64,000 bases of DNA from the NCBI RefSeq assembly GCF_030143255.1, contig NZ_JARJNR010000001.1, positions 310,001 to 374,000 of the forward strand, in the 5' to 3' direction. Below are positions 34,095 to 46,934 of the stretch, in pieces. The position numbers were made by a program, and so were the translations under genes. The DNA is from Frigidibacter sp. SD6-1. Its GTDB lineage: Bacteria > Pseudomonadota > Alphaproteobacteria > Rhodobacterales > Rhodobacteraceae. How positions within the stretch are numbered: the stretch's first letter is position 1; the number at the start of each line of letters is the position of its first letter. Below the pieces are notes generated by a model. That model was not told the origin of the DNA. It did not search any database and saw only the letters and a program-made list of their open reading frames with translations.

Positions 34095-34155
34095 CCGGAA
34101 AATCCTTCGCGAAGGATTTTCCGGGGAGGGAAGAATTTTCGTGAAAATTCTTCCC
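34095..34155. repeat. palindrome pair, locus 3 (dnaE leader)
   Basis: A perfect 30-bp palindrome (34095-34124, half CCGGAAAATCCTTCG) is followed 3 bp later by an inverted repeat with 13-bp arms and a GT loop (34128-34155, arm GGGAAGAATTTTC). The pair ends 20 bp before the dnaE start codon. Confidence 0.9.
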
Positions 34156-34175
34156 CGCTCCCCTATCGGTGAGCC

Positions 34176-37691
<3,516 letters not shown>

Positions 37692-37704
37692 CGCGGCCTC
37701 TCCG

Positions 37705-37777
37705 TCGAAAAATCTTCGCGAAGATTTTTCGAAACTGCCCGGTGACTGCCGAAAAATCTTCGCGAAGATTTTTCGGC
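37705..37777. repeat. palindrome pair, locus 4
   Basis: Perfect 28-bp (37705-37732, half TCGAAAAATCTTCG) and 30-bp (37748-37777, half GCCGAAAAATCTTCG) palindromes share an identical 22-bp core. They lie between the convergent dnaE and phhA genes, so here they could serve as a two-way transcription stop. Confidence 0.9.
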
Positions 37778-37793
37778 CCCGGCGTTGCGCCTC

Positions 37794-38570
37794 TCACGCC
37801 GCCTTCTCGAACCGGGCTGGCAGGTCACCCAGCCGCTTGGCCTCGTCGATCATGGCGCCCACATCGGCGTCGAGCGAGGCCGCAAGCTGCGCAAAACTCT
37901 CGATGACGAAATAGACCGGCTGGACGATGTCGATCCGGTAGGGCGAGCGGAAGATGGTCATCAGATCGAAGGGCAGCATCTCGGCCTTGCCCGACAGCGC
38001 ATGCGCCGCCTCTGACGGCGAGGAGGCGATGCCCGCGCCGTACCCGCGCAAGCCCTCCGGCGTGCGGATCATCCCGAATTCGACCGTGAACCAGAAGAGC
38101 CGGAACATCCGCCAGCTGTAGGGCTTGCCGAGCGCTTTGGCTTTCGTCCCGAACCGTTCGATGAAGGCGGCATAATCGGGGTCGGTCAGCAGCGGACAAT
38201 GGCCGAACACCTCGTGGAAGATGTCCGGCTCCTCGATATAGTCCATCTCTTCCCGGCGGCGCAGGAAGGTCGCGACCGGGAACTTCTTCTGCGACAGGAG
38301 ATCGAAGAACTGCGCGGGCGGGATGATCGCGGGCACGCCCACGACGCCCGCGCCAGTCAGGGTGGCCAGCCGCGCATCAACATCGCGGACCTGCGGCACA
38401 TGGCCTTCGTTCAGCCCCAGCCGCGTGACGCCGTCAAGATAGGCGGGCACCATCTTGTCCTGCAGAAAGGCGAACTGGCGGGCGAACAGCTCGCCCCAGA
38501 CCGCATCCTCCTCGGGAGAATAGGAGAAAGTGCCGTCCGGCCGGGCCAGTTTCGATTCATATCCCGCCAA
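37794..38570 (-). CDS. phhA: phenylalanine 4-monooxygenase
   Basis: This 258-residue non-haem iron enzyme converts phenylalanine to tyrosine using tetrahydropterin. The 2-His-1-Glu iron site is visible: HEVFGH, and Glu in FWFTVEFG. Pterin/substrate-loop segments include GLNEGHVPQV and GVPAIIPPAQFF. No ATG suits the N-terminus; I chose TTG 38570 because GGGAGG lies 5 bases upstream and the length then matches the short bacterial enzymes. An Lrp regulator is divergent from it and likely controls it. Confidence 0.9.
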   Translation of the reverse strand: MAGYESKLARPDGTFSYSPEEDAVWGELFARQFAFLQDKMVPAYLDGVTRLGLNEGHVPQVRDVDARLATLTGAGVVGVPAIIPPAQFFDLLSQKKFPVATFLRRREEMDYIEEPDIFHEVFGHCPLLTDPDYAAFIERFGTKAKALGKPYSWRMFRLFWFTVEFGMIRTPEGLRGYGAGIASSPSEAAHALSGKAEMLPFDLMTIFRSPYRIDIVQPVYFVIESFAQLAASLDADVGAMIDEAKRLGDLPARFEKAA

Positions 38571-38683
38571 GTTCGCCTCCCGCCTTTGACCAGCCCAGTC
38601 TGCCACGGCTGGAGCGGAAATTTCTTTCAATCCTGCCGGTATTGGCCTATTTTCGGGTGAAATTTTCCGTCGTTGTGGGTGTA

Positions 38684-39145
38684 ATGGAATTATCTGATCA
38701 CGAATCCGCAATCTTGCGGGAAATTCAGCAGGACAGCTCTCTGTCCCTGTCCGACCTTTCCGCGCGCACCGGCATCGCCCAGTCGACCCTCTGGCGCAAG
38801 CTGAACGAGATGGAGGCGGCGGGCATCATCCGTGCCCGCGTCGCGTTGCTCGATCCGGCAAAGGTCGGCGCGAAGCTTTGCGTCCTGGCCCAGATCAGCC
38901 TCATGGACCATTCAGAGGCTTGCGTCACCGGTTTCACCCAGCTTGTCCGCCGCCTGCCCGAAGTGCTCGAATGTCATTCGGTCTCGGGTCAGGCCGATTA
39001 CATGCTGAAGGTCCGCTGCCGCGACGTCGAGGCCTACGAGGCTTTCATGTCGCACCACCTTCTGCGCTCGGGCTTCGTGCGCGCCGTGCAGTCGAGCTTT
39101 GTCCTGAAAGAGATCAAGGCGACGACCGCGCTGCCGCTTGGCTGA
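38684..39145 (+). CDS. Lrp/AsnC-family transcriptional regulator
   Basis: This 153-residue regulator has an N-terminal HTH (SLSLSDLSARTGIAQSTLWR, then KLNEMEAAGIIRARVALLD) and a C-terminal RAM ligand-binding domain (VLECHSVSGQADYMLKVRCR; FVLKEIKATTALPL). I chose ATG 38684. It is divergent from phhA with only 113 bp between start codons, suggesting that it senses an aromatic amino acid and regulates phhA. Confidence 0.9.
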   Translation: MELSDHESAILREIQQDSSLSLSDLSARTGIAQSTLWRKLNEMEAAGIIRARVALLDPAKVGAKLCVLAQISLMDHSEACVTGFTQLVRRLPEVLECHSVSGQADYMLKVRCRDVEAYEAFMSHHLLRSGFVRAVQSSFVLKEIKATTALPLG

Positions 39146-39205
39146 GGGAACTGGCTGGCGCAGGGCGGCGATGCGGCTAGACTGCGCAAAAGTGCGAGGT
39201 TGGCC

Positions 39206-40762
39206 ATGTGGCTCGGTCTGAAGCTATTGTCGATCCTGATCGCGGTTCTGGGGGCGACGATCCTGCTTCTGCGCCTGCTCTTCAGCTTGCCAAGCCCTGA
39301 GGGGCGAAATGCGAGCGCGGTTCTACCACTGTCAGACGACAGCGAACTCGTGCGCCAGATCGGGCCGCTTTCGGCAAGCCATCCCGGTCTTTCCGGGATC
39401 GTGCCGCTGCATTCCGGGGCCGAGGCCTTTGCCGCGCGCATCCTTCTGGCCCGGGCCGCGCGCGCCTCGATCGACGCGCAATATTACATCTGGCAGAACG
39501 ACATCACCGGAATCCGCCTGCTTGAGGAGCTGAAGGCGGCCGCCCTGCGCGGCGTGCGCGTGCGGCTTTTGGTCGACGACAATGGCACACCGGCGCTTGA
39601 TGCCGAACTGGCCGCCCTGAATGCGTTGCCGACCTTCGAAGTGCGCGTCTTCAACCCGTTCAACCTGCGCAGTCCCCGGCTTCTGTCCTATACGTTCGAT
39701 TTCTTCCGGCTGAACCGGCGGATGCACAACAAATCCTTCACCGTGGACGGCGTCGCCACGATCATCGGCGGCCGCAACGTGGGCGACATCTATTTCGCCC
39801 GGGCGGCGGAATCGCAATATTCCGACCTCGACCTGCTGGCCGTGGGCCATGTGGTGCCCGACGTCGGCACGGATTTCGACGCCTATTGGAACAGTGCCTC
39901 TGCCTATCCGCATGAGCTGCTGGTGGACCCGCCCGCCGAAGGCATCGCCCGCTTCGATGCACGCATGACCGAAGTGCGCGCCGATCCGGGTAACGAGCAA
40001 TATGCCGCTGCCGTCGCTTCGACCCCGCTGGTAAAGTCGCTGATGGAGGGAACGCTCAATTTCGACTGGGCCGAGACGATCCTCGTTTCCGACGATCCGG
40101 CCAAGGGGCTTGGCCAGGTGCCGCGCGATCAGCTTCTGATCGGCCGCCTGTCGCCAATTGTCTCGGAAGCGGCAGCGCGCATCGACCTGATCTCGGCCTA
40201 TTTCGTTCCGGGCTCGCGCGGGTCCGAGCTGTTGGCCGAAGCGGTGGCGCGCGGCATCCGGGTCCGGACACTCACGAATTCTCTTGAGGCGACCGATGTG
40301 ATCCCGGTCCATGCCTCCTACACCAAATACCGCAAGGGGCTCCTGCAGGCGGGGGTCGAAGTCTACGAGTTGAAGGCCAATCCCGGGTCGCACGAGACCG
40401 CCGCGCGGCTGGGCATCCTCGGTAGCAAGGCCGCGAGCCTGCATGCCAAGACCTTCACCATCGACGGCAAGGAAGTGTTCGTGGGTTCGTTCAATTTCGA
40501 CCCGCGCTCGCTGCTTCTCAATTGCGAAATGGGCTTTCTCGTCAAAAGCCCGCGCCTCGCCGCCCTGATGACCCGCCGGTTCGAGGAGGATCTGAACGAT
40601 GCCGCCTGGCACGTGACCTGGGAAAAGGGGCGGGGGCTTGAGTGGGCCGGGCGCGCGGCAGATGGCAGTGCCGAAGTGGCCGAGCACGAACCCGGCGCCA
40701 CGCTGATGAACCGGCTGGCGCTGACAGTGATCGGCTGGCTGCCGATCGAATGGCTGATGTGA
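39206..40762 (+). CDS. phospholipase D family protein, ClsC-like cardiolipin synthase
   Basis: This 518-residue protein has an N-terminal membrane helix (LLSILIAVLGATILLLRLLF) and two HKD motifs: MHNKSFTVDG with GGRNVGDIYF, and LHAKTFTIDG with GSFNFDPRSLLLNCEMG. This architecture fits ClsC/YmdC-type cardiolipin synthases that join phosphatidylglycerol or phosphatidylethanolamine at the inner membrane; other phosphatidyltransferases are possible. ATG 39206 has GCGAGG upstream. Confidence 0.85.
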   Translation: MWLGLKLLSILIAVLGATILLLRLLFSLPSPEGRNASAVLPLSDDSELVRQIGPLSASHPGLSGIVPLHSGAEAFAARILLARAARASIDAQYYIWQNDITGIRLLEELKAAALRGVRVRLLVDDNGTPALDAELAALNALPTFEVRVFNPFNLRSPRLLSYTFDFFRLNRRMHNKSFTVDGVATIIGGRNVGDIYFARAAESQYSDLDLLAVGHVVPDVGTDFDAYWNSASAYPHELLVDPPAEGIARFDARMTEVRADPGNEQYAAAVASTPLVKSLMEGTLNFDWAETILVSDDPAKGLGQVPRDQLLIGRLSPIVSEAAARIDLISAYFVPGSRGSELLAEAVARGIRVRTLTNSLEATDVIPVHASYTKYRKGLLQAGVEVYELKANPGSHETAARLGILGSKAASLHAKTFTIDGKEVFVGSFNFDPRSLLLNCEMGFLVKSPRLAALMTRRFEEDLNDAAWHVTWEKGRGLEWAGRAADGSAEVAEHEPGATLMNRLALTVIGWLPIEWLM

Positions 40763-40778
40763 CGACGCTTTCAGTGGC

Positions 40779-40988
40779 CTACCAGTGCGGTGGCTTCTGA
40801 TCGGCCAGCGGGATCGTGCCGCCCCCCATCGCTTCGGCCTCCGCCGCCCGCTCCATCAAGAGCGCCATGTGCCGTTTCAGCCGCTCGATCTCCTGGGCCT
40901 GCCGCGCGACGACGTCCGACAGATCCTCGACCGTGCGGGTCAGGTAGGCGATGGCCTCCTCGGCCTTTTCGAGCTTGGTCTCGGTCAT
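40779..40988 (-). CDS. slyX: SlyX family protein
   Basis: This 69-residue coiled-coil protein has the SlyX pattern: an N-terminal heptad region ([20 protein letters not shown], then [20 protein letters not shown]) and the conserved C-terminal PPHW. Its function is unknown. The ATG at 40988 (MTETKLEK) is where the family begins. It is divergent from hisS with about 130 bp between them. Confidence 0.85.
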   Translation of the reverse strand: MTETKLEKAEEAIAYLTRTVEDLSDVVARQAQEIERLKRHMALLMERAAEAEAMGGGTIPLADQKPPHW

Positions 40989-41119
40989 CGCTTGGGGCCT
41001 TTCTGTCGGGACGGATGCGGGGCGCTGCCGGGGTGCTGGCGGGACGCCGACGGTACAAGCTTGTCGCGCCTTTCCCCTTCCGTTACACCCGCGCGCGACA
41101 GAATGTGAAGGGCCAAGCC

Positions 41120-42616
41120 ATGTCCGGCGAGAAGAAGGAACGACGCCCGCGCGCGGAGACGCCGAAAGGCTTCCGCGACTATTTCGGCGCCGAGGTGACC
41201 GAGCGGAAGGAGATGCTCGACAGGATCGCCGCCGTCTATCATCGCTATGGCTTCGATCCCCTGGAGACATCGGCGGTGGAAACCGTCGAGGCGCTGGGGA
41301 AATTCCTGCCCGACGTCGACCGCCCGAACGAAGGCGTCTTTGCCTGGCAGGAGGAGGAGGCCGACTGGCTGGCGCTGCGCTATGACCTGACCGCGCCCCT
41401 CGCGCGCGTCGCGGCGCAGTATCGCAACGACCTGCCCACGCCCTACCGCCGCTATGCGATGGGGCCGGTCTGGCGCAATGAAAAGCCGGGGCCGGGGCGG
41501 TTTCGCCAGTTCTATCAATGCGATGCCGATACGGTGGGCTCTGCCTCGGTCGCGGCGGATGCCGAGATTTGCGCGATGCTGGCGGATGCGCTGGAAGAGG
41601 TCGGCATCCCGCGCGGCGATTATGTGGTCAAGGTCAACAACCGCAAGGTGCTGAACGGGGTGATGGAGGTCGCAGGCGTCCTCGACCCGTCCGACCCCGA
41701 GAAGTTCGCGCATGAGCGCGGCATCGTCCTGCGCGCCATCGACAAGATCGACCGTCTGGGGCCGGAAGGCGTGCGCGCCCTTCTGGGCGATGGACGGAAG
41801 GACGAGAGCGGCGACTTCACCAAGGGCGCGGGGCTGTCTGGAGAACAGACAGAAGTGGTAATGGGCTTCACGACTGCCCGCCGTGATACGGGTGCCGAAA
41901 CTGTGGCACGTTTGCACGAACTGGTTGGGGCATCGACCCTGGGTGCCGAGGGTGTGCAAGAGCTTGAAACAATTGCCTATCTCCTCGCCGCACAAGGCTA
42001 CGGCCCCGACCGGATCGCCATCGACCCCGGCGTCGTGCGCGGCCTTGGCTACTACACCGGCCCGGTCTTCGAGGCGGAACTGACCTTTGAAATCCTCGAC
42101 GAAAAGGGCCGCAAGCGCCAGTTCGGCTCGGTCGCGGGCGGCGGGCGCTATGATGACCTCGTCAAGCGCTTCACCGGTCAGGCGGTGCCTGCAACCGGCG
42201 TTTCCATCGGTGTCGACCGGCTTCTGGCCGCGCTCCGCGCCAAGGGGCGGGCGGGGGGCGATGCGGCGGGGCCGGTCATCGTAACGGTGATGGACCGCGA
42301 CCGGATGGCCGATTATCAGGCGATGGCGGGCGAATTGCGCCGCGCGGGGATCCGCGCCGAGGTCTATCTGGGCAATCCCAAGAACTTCGGCAACCAGCTC
42401 AAGTACGCCGACAAGCGCCAGAGCCCGGTCGCGGTGATCCAGGGGGGCGACGAGGCCGCGAAGGGGACGGTGATCCTCAAGGACCTGATCCTCGGCGCCC
42501 AGATCGCCCAGAACGCGACGCTTGAGGAATGGAAGAACCGCCCCGCGCAGGTGGAAGTGCAGCGCGCCGACCTGGTCGCCGCCGTGCGACGCATGCTGGA
42601 CGGTAGCAATGGCTGA
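41120..42616 (+). CDS. hisS: histidyl-tRNA synthetase (divergent alphaproteobacterial type)
   Basis: This 498-residue class II synthetase charges tRNA-His. Motif 1 lies around [20 protein letters not shown], motif 2 is [20 protein letters not shown], the His-binding motif is [17 protein letters not shown], and motif 3 is [13 protein letters not shown]; the anticodon domain is C-terminal. The motif 2 loop (EKPGPGRF) and GLGYY differ from the usual bacterial ERPQKGRYRQF and GLDYY forms, as known for alphaproteobacteria whose tRNA-His lacks G-1. The window's tRNA-His has that feature. It overlaps hisZ by 8 bp. Confidence 0.95.
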   Translation: MSGEKKERRPRAETPKGFRDYFGAEVTERKEMLDRIAAVYHRYGFDPLETSAVETVEALGKFLPDVDRPNEGVFAWQEEEADWLALRYDLTAPLARVAAQYRNDLPTPYRRYAMGPVWRNEKPGPGRFRQFYQCDADTVGSASVAADAEICAMLADALEEVGIPRGDYVVKVNNRKVLNGVMEVAGVLDPSDPEKFAHERGIVLRAIDKIDRLGPEGVRALLGDGRKDESGDFTKGAGLSGEQTEVVMGFTTARRDTGAETVARLHELVGASTLGAEGVQELETIAYLLAAQGYGPDRIAIDPGVVRGLGYYTGPVFEAELTFEILDEKGRKRQFGSVAGGGRYDDLVKRFTGQAVPATGVSIGVDRLLAALRAKGRAGGDAAGPVIVTVMDRDRMADYQAMAGELRRAGIRAEVYLGNPKNFGNQLKYADKRQSPVAVIQGGDEAAKGTVILKDLILGAQIAQNATLEEWKNRPAQVEVQRADLVAAVRRMLDGSNG

Positions 42617-43688
42617 CAAGGCCGCCTCCCGCGCGGTGGCCGACCGGCTCTACGCCGCCTTCCTGAAGGCGGGGGCGGTGCCGGTCGAGGCCGATATATT
42701 GCAGCCCGCCGAGGTGCTTCTGGACCTGTACGGCGAGGATATCCGCGCGCGGGCCTATGTCACGCAGGACCCTTTGCGCGGCGAGATGATGCTGCGCCCC
42801 GACTTCACCGTGCCGGTGGTGCGCGAGCATATGGCGCACGGCGCGGAACCCGCGCGCTATGCCTACCGGGGCGAGGTGTTCCGCAAGCAGGAACATGTCA
42901 GCGAACGGAAATCGGAATATTTCCAGGTCGGGTTCGAGATTTTCGACCGTGACAATCCGTCGGCCGCCGATGCCGAGGTATTCGCGCTTTTCGCCGGGCT
43001 TCTGGCGCCCGCCGGGCTGCGTGCAGCGACCGGCGACATGGCGATCCTGATGGCGGCGGTTCGGGGGCTGAAGACGCTCGACAGCCGCAAGGCAGCCCTT
43101 CTGCGCCATGTCTGGCGGCCCGCGCGCTTCACAAGGCTTCTGGAGCGGTTCGGCGGGCTGGTGCCGCCGCCCGAAAGCCGCCAGCGCCTCCTCGAAGGCA
43201 CGGGCATGCTGCCCGCGCCACTCGTCGGGCTTCGCGGCGAGGCCGAGATTGCGGCACGCATCGCCGTCATCCGCGCCGATGCCGCGGCACCGCCGATTTC
43301 GGCAGAAGAGGTCGGGCTGATCGAGGACCTGCTCAATCTCTCCGGCCCCTCGCCCGAGGCCCTGACCCGCCTGCGCATGCTGCAGCATGGCCTGCCCGCC
43401 ATCGGCCCCGCCGTCGACCTTATGGAAGCGCGGCTTGAAGCCTTGGCCGCGCGCGGGATCGCAGTCGCGGCGCTGGATTTCGAAGCCTCGCACGGGCGCA
43501 CGACGCTCGAATATTACGACGGGTTCGTCTTTTCCTTCCATGCCGCCGATCCCGCGCTGCCACCTGTCGCCTCGGGCGGGCGCTACGATGCCCTGACCGC
43601 CGTCCTCGGGCAGGGCCGGTCGATCCCCGCGGTGGGGGGCGTGATCCGGCCCGGTCTTCTGGCCGACCTTGGAGGCGCGCGATGCTGA
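42609..43688 (+). CDS. hisZ: ATP phosphoribosyltransferase regulatory subunit HisZ
   Basis: This 359-residue HisRS paralogue has no synthetase activity and activates the short-form HisG at the first step of histidine biosynthesis. It keeps class II core segments ([49 protein letters not shown]) but lacks the anticodon-binding domain. ATG 42609 overlaps hisS and its stop overlaps hisG by 7 bp, so synthesis is probably coupled and the HisZ/HisG ratio kept fixed. Confidence 0.95.
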   Translation: MADKAASRAVADRLYAAFLKAGAVPVEADILQPAEVLLDLYGEDIRARAYVTQDPLRGEMMLRPDFTVPVVREHMAHGAEPARYAYRGEVFRKQEHVSERKSEYFQVGFEIFDRDNPSAADAEVFALFAGLLAPAGLRAATGDMAILMAAVRGLKTLDSRKAALLRHVWRPARFTRLLERFGGLVPPPESRQRLLEGTGMLPAPLVGLRGEAEIAARIAVIRADAAAPPISAEEVGLIEDLLNLSGPSPEALTRLRMLQHGLPAIGPAVDLMEARLEALAARGIAVAALDFEASHGRTTLEYYDGFVFSFHAADPALPPVASGGRYDALTAVLGQGRSIPAVGGVIRPGLLADLGGARC

Positions 43689-44386
43689 AGCTCGGGGTGC
43701 CCTCGAAGGGCCGTCTGATGGAGCAATGTTTCGACTGGTTCGCCGCGCGCGGCGTCCGGCTTGCCCGCAGCGGATCGGACCGAGAATATGCGGGCGCGGT
43801 TGACGGGGTCGAGGGTGTTGAACTCGTCCTTCTCTCGGCGGGCGAGATCCCGCGCGAGCTTTCCGCCGGGCGTATCCATCTGGGCGTGACCGGATCGGAC
43901 CTGATCCGTGACAAGCTGGCCGACTGGTCGACACAGGTCGCCGAACTGGCGCCCATGGGTTTCGGCCATGCCGATCTGGTGATCGCCGTGCCCGCTGCCT
44001 GGGTCGATGTCTCGACGCTTGACGATCTCGACGCGGTCGCCGCCGCCTTCCGGCAGGCCCATGGCCAGCGCCTGAGGATCGCCACCAAATATCACCGGCT
44101 GGTCAGGGACTTCCTGACCTGGCACGAGATCGCCGATTATCAGCTGGTCGACAGCCAGGGTGCAACCGAAGGCACGGTCAAGAACCTGACCGCCGAGGCG
44201 ATCGCCGACATCACCTCCTCGGGCGAGACGCTCAGGGCGAACCATCTGAAGATCCTCGACGATGGCCTCGTGCATCAAAGTCAGGCCACGCTTTTTGCTG
44301 CGCGCGCGGCCGACTGGACGGGCGCGGCCGCTGCGGCCTATCAGGCTTTGGCGGCGCGGCTTGGAACCGCGCCCCGGCCCTTCTAG
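43682..44386 (+). CDS. hisG: ATP phosphoribosyltransferase, short form
   Basis: This 234-residue catalytic subunit joins PRPP and ATP to phosphoribosyl-ATP. LGVPSKGRLME opens the protein, GVTGSDLIRD and ATKYHRLVRDF are substrate-binding segments, and the PRPP loop lies in the stretch SQGATEGTVKNLTAEAIADI. It lacks the C-terminal ACT-like regulatory domain, as expected when HisZ is present. The last codons share a CTAG with the convergent EamA gene. Confidence 0.95.
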   Translation: MLKLGVPSKGRLMEQCFDWFAARGVRLARSGSDREYAGAVDGVEGVELVLLSAGEIPRELSAGRIHLGVTGSDLIRDKLADWSTQVAELAPMGFGHADLVIAVPAAWVDVSTLDDLDAVAAAFRQAHGQRLRIATKYHRLVRDFLTWHEIADYQLVDSQGATEGTVKNLTAEAIADITSSGETLRANHLKILDDGLVHQSQATLFAARAADWTGAAAAAYQALAARLGTAPRPF

Positions 44387-45246
44387 CGCCGGGCCAGCGC
44401 CACGCCGAAGGCGGCAAGCGCCATCCCGAGCCATCCGGCGGCGGGCAACGCCTCGCCCAGAAGCGGCCAGGCGAACAGCGCCGACAGCGGCGGCACGAGA
44501 TAGAAGAGCGAGGACACCCGCGCCACTTCGCCCGCCCGGATCATGGCAAGCAGAAGCGTCATCGAAACCAGCGAATTGCCGATGACCAGATAGAGAAGGA
44601 CGGCAGCGAATTCGCCGGTCCAGTCGGCTTGCAGCCCCTCGGTCAGGATCGCGACGGGCAGGGTGAAAAGCGCGCCCACGCCATACTGGATCAGGTTCGC
44701 CGGGATCGGATGCTGCGGCGCGCCGAAACGCTTTTCATAAAGCGTGCCGCCGGTGATGCCGAGAAGCCCGCCGATGGCGGCGAGAAGCCCAAGCGGCGGT
44801 TCGGCGCTGATGCCGGATCGGGCTATGATGACGGCAAGTGCTCCGCCAAGGCCGAGCGCGAGGCCAAGCCAGCGCAGGCGGCTCACCCGTTCGCCGACAA
44901 GGCGCGGCGCGATCAGTCCCGCGAGGATCGGCTGCAGGCAGACGATGATCGCGACGCCCCCCGCCGAGACGCCGGACCGGAAGGCGATGTAGCACAGGCC
45001 GAAATACGCCACCTGGATGAGGAACCCCGTCACCGCGATATCGAAGGCCGCGCGGCCGCGCGGCAGGGGCGGGCGGACGAGCGGCAGGAGCGGCAGCAGC
45101 AGGGCGACGGCGAAGAGATAGCGCAGCGCCAGAAGGGTGAAGGGTCCGCTGTGGCGCAGACCGATCTTGGCGATGGAAAAGCCTGCCGACCACAGCAGCA
45201 GAAAGACCAGGGGCGCGGCGATCAGCCAGAGCGGCCTGCGGCTCAT
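44383..45246 (-). CDS. EamA/DMT-family transporter
   Basis: This 287-residue inner-membrane protein has ten predicted helices in two EamA repeats: repeat 1 from LLLWSAGFSIAKIGLRHSGP through QPILAGLIAPRLVGERVSRL, repeat 2 from LLAAIGGLLGITGGTLYEKR through LFAWPLLGEALPAAGW. DMT transporters export amino acids or metabolites; the substrate is unknown. The start ATG overlaps the stop of the DUF1489 gene by 4 bp, so the two are cotranscribed. Confidence 0.9.
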   Translation of the reverse strand: MSRRPLWLIAAPLVFLLLWSAGFSIAKIGLRHSGPFTLLALRYLFAVALLLPLLPLVRPPLPRGRAAFDIAVTGFLIQVAYFGLCYIAFRSGVSAGGVAIIVCLQPILAGLIAPRLVGERVSRLRWLGLALGLGGALAVIIARSGISAEPPLGLLAAIGGLLGITGGTLYEKRFGAPQHPIPANLIQYGVGALFTLPVAILTEGLQADWTGEFAAVLLYLVIGNSLVSMTLLLAMIRAGEVARVSSLFYLVPPLSALFAWPLLGEALPAAGWLGMALAAFGVALARR

Positions 45247-45680
45247 CTCAGCCCGATCCGCGCCAGTTCCAGCGCCAGGGGCTCCGGCAGGCTGTCGTCG
45301 CCCCTGCGCGCCGGCGCGAGGTCGCGCGGACTGTCGCCGGGTTCCAGATAGCGCCAGCCCTGAAAGGCGCGGCGCGGCATCGGTTCGGTGCGGATCACCT
45401 CCGGGTCCATGATGATGCCGCAGCGCAGGATGCCATCGGCGCCCGTCACCTCGTCCAGCCGGACGATGCGCTGGCGGCACAGGACAAGCCCCTTCACCAC
45501 CCAGTAGAGCGAGCCGCCCGCCAGGATTTCCGCATCGCGCTTGGGCCACATGCGGGTGACATGACGTCGCTCGCCGGTCGGGAAGGGCGAGGGATGGGTG
45601 CGGTGCCAGTCAAGGAGGTCCTCGACCGAATCCGCGCCCACGCACAATTTCAGGATATTGACGAATCCGGTCGACATCAT
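45243..45680 (-). CDS. DUF1489 family protein
   Basis: This 145-residue cytoplasmic protein has the DUF1489 signature: NILKLCVGADSVEDLLDW, THVTRMWPKR-like VTRMWPKRDAEILAGGSLYW, GLVLCRQRIVRLDEV and CGIIMDPEVIRTEP. The family is conserved in alphaproteobacteria and its function is unknown. A second Met at 45677 is an alternative start. It heads the operon with the EamA transporter. Confidence 0.85.
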   Translation of the reverse strand: MMSTGFVNILKLCVGADSVEDLLDWHRTHPSPFPTGERRHVTRMWPKRDAEILAGGSLYWVVKGLVLCRQRIVRLDEVTGADGILRCGIIMDPEVIRTEPMPRRAFQGWRYLEPGDSPRDLAPARRGDDSLPEPLALELARIGLR

Positions 45681-45715
45681 TCACCCCGCGCCGTTCTATC
45701 AGGCCCGGCCACCGG

Positions 45716-45755
45716 GAAAAAGTGAAACCGGCCGCGCCGCCGCCCGGCCGGTTTC
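45716..45755 (-). terminator. rho-independent terminator
   Basis: GAAACCGGCCG (45724-45734) pairs with CGGCCGGTTTC (45745-45755) around a 10-base loop. On the minus strand it is followed by ACTTTTT. It lies 19 bp past the MBL gene's stop. Confidence 0.85.
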
Positions 45756-45773
45756 CTCGCGAGGGACGAGAGG

Positions 45774-46820
45774 TCAGAGGCTTGGACCGTCCACGCGGAT
45801 GCTTTGCTCCATCGCCATGCACTGGTCATAGATGAAGACATCGAAGCCCGAGAGCTTGTGGCGCCATTTCGGCGCCAGATCGGCCACGCACTCGACCGTC
45901 ACCCGGTCGATGAAATTGTCGAAGACCGCCCAGGGGTTGGTCGTATCCTCGGCCCGCATCCCTTCGGCGATGGCGGTCGAGCCGAGCGCCTTCAGCGCCG
46001 CCCCGTGCAGGTCGGTCATGAAGGCCCACTGTTCTTCCACATCGGCCTTGGTGCCGGTGCGGCCGACATGGCCCGAAACCAGCGTCTTGAAATCGTACTT
46101 GGCGTTGACCTGACCCACCAGGTCGAAGACCCCCGGAATGTCATGGGCAATCGCCATCCGCCGCCACATCATCCAGCCGGGAAAAACAACGTCGATCAGC
46201 ATCAGCGTCTGGCTGTCGGCGTGCCATATCTCGATATTGCCGGGCTCATGGTTCGGGCCGGAATAGGTCAGGTCCAGCGACTGGCCGCCCGCCGTGAGCG
46301 TGAAAGGCTGGTCGATCCCGCCGAAGGTCATTGTCGGCATCGGGCGGTTCGGGTCGTTCGCGCGGGCCAGAATGTCGGCCGTCTCCTGATGGGCGACGAT
46401 CTCCATCCCCGGGTTGGTGGCGACGATCCGGGCGGCGAAGCCGATATGGTCGACATGGGCGTGTCTGTAGACCAGATGGGTGATCCTGGCGCCCGGCGCG
46501 ATTTCCTCGGCGGCCTTGAGGATCTTGTCGCCAATGGGCGGCGGGGCATCGACGACGATCAGGCCCTCGTCGGTCTTGACGATCATCATCTGGTAGGTGC
46601 CCTCGGTCACCATGAAGGCACCGGCGCCCAGATCCTGGATGCGGTAGCCCTTGGCCGGGTCGATGTCGGCGCCTTTTCCGGCCTCGAGCACGGCATCGTA
46701 ATGGTCGTTATGGACCATCGGCGGCGCAATGTCGGAGGCGCCGGGGTAGGGGAGGTATTCCTGGCCGTTGGCCCAGGAGGCGGACAGCATCAGAAGGCCC
46801 GCGAGAACGCGAGTGCGCAT
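45774..46820 (-). CDS. exported MBL-fold metallo-hydrolase
   Basis: This 348-residue protein has a signal peptide (MRTRVLAGLLMLSASWANGQ) and a metallo-beta-lactamase-fold domain. Metal motif HAHVDHIG (HxHxDH) follows LIVVDAPPPIGDKIL; further ligands are probably in GPNHEPGN, MLIDVVFPGW and VSGHVGRTG. The C-terminal 100 residues are an extra domain. A periplasmic zinc hydrolase is likely, with unknown substrate. A TetR regulator is divergent and likely controls it. The ATG at 46820 follows AAAGGATCACCC. Confidence 0.8.
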   Translation of the reverse strand: MRTRVLAGLLMLSASWANGQEYLPYPGASDIAPPMVHNDHYDAVLEAGKGADIDPAKGYRIQDLGAGAFMVTEGTYQMMIVKTDEGLIVVDAPPPIGDKILKAAEEIAPGARITHLVYRHAHVDHIGFAARIVATNPGMEIVAHQETADILARANDPNRPMPTMTFGGIDQPFTLTAGGQSLDLTYSGPNHEPGNIEIWHADSQTLMLIDVVFPGWMMWRRMAIAHDIPGVFDLVGQVNAKYDFKTLVSGHVGRTGTKADVEEQWAFMTDLHGAALKALGSTAIAEGMRAEDTTNPWAVFDNFIDRVTVECVADLAPKWRHKLSGFDVFIYDQCMAMEQSIRVDGPSL

Positions 46821-46874
46821 GGGTGATCCTTTCAGAGGGGGCGCCGAATCCGGTAGCGGTTGGCGCGGATTTAG

Positions 46875-46934
46875 TGTAGTGGTCGATACATAATTCGGAT
46901 TTGTGCTGCAAGAGGTTTTTTAGTGACCGATACA
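46875..46934. promoter_or_regulatory. repeated candidate TetR operators
   Basis: TAGTGGTCGATACA (46877-46890, within the imperfect palindrome TGTA-N8-TACA at 46875-46890) recurs as TAGTGACCGATACA at 46921-46934, overlapping the tetR start codon; 12 of 14 bases match. GACCACTACA at 47520-47529, just after the tetR stop, is the reverse complement of the first site. Confidence 0.55.

Noticed and set aside
37705-37777. Simple rho-independent terminator between dnaE and phhA
   Set aside because: The stems lack flanking T runs on either strand, and the same sequence family occurs inside an operon and in a gene leader, so a pure terminator role does not fit.
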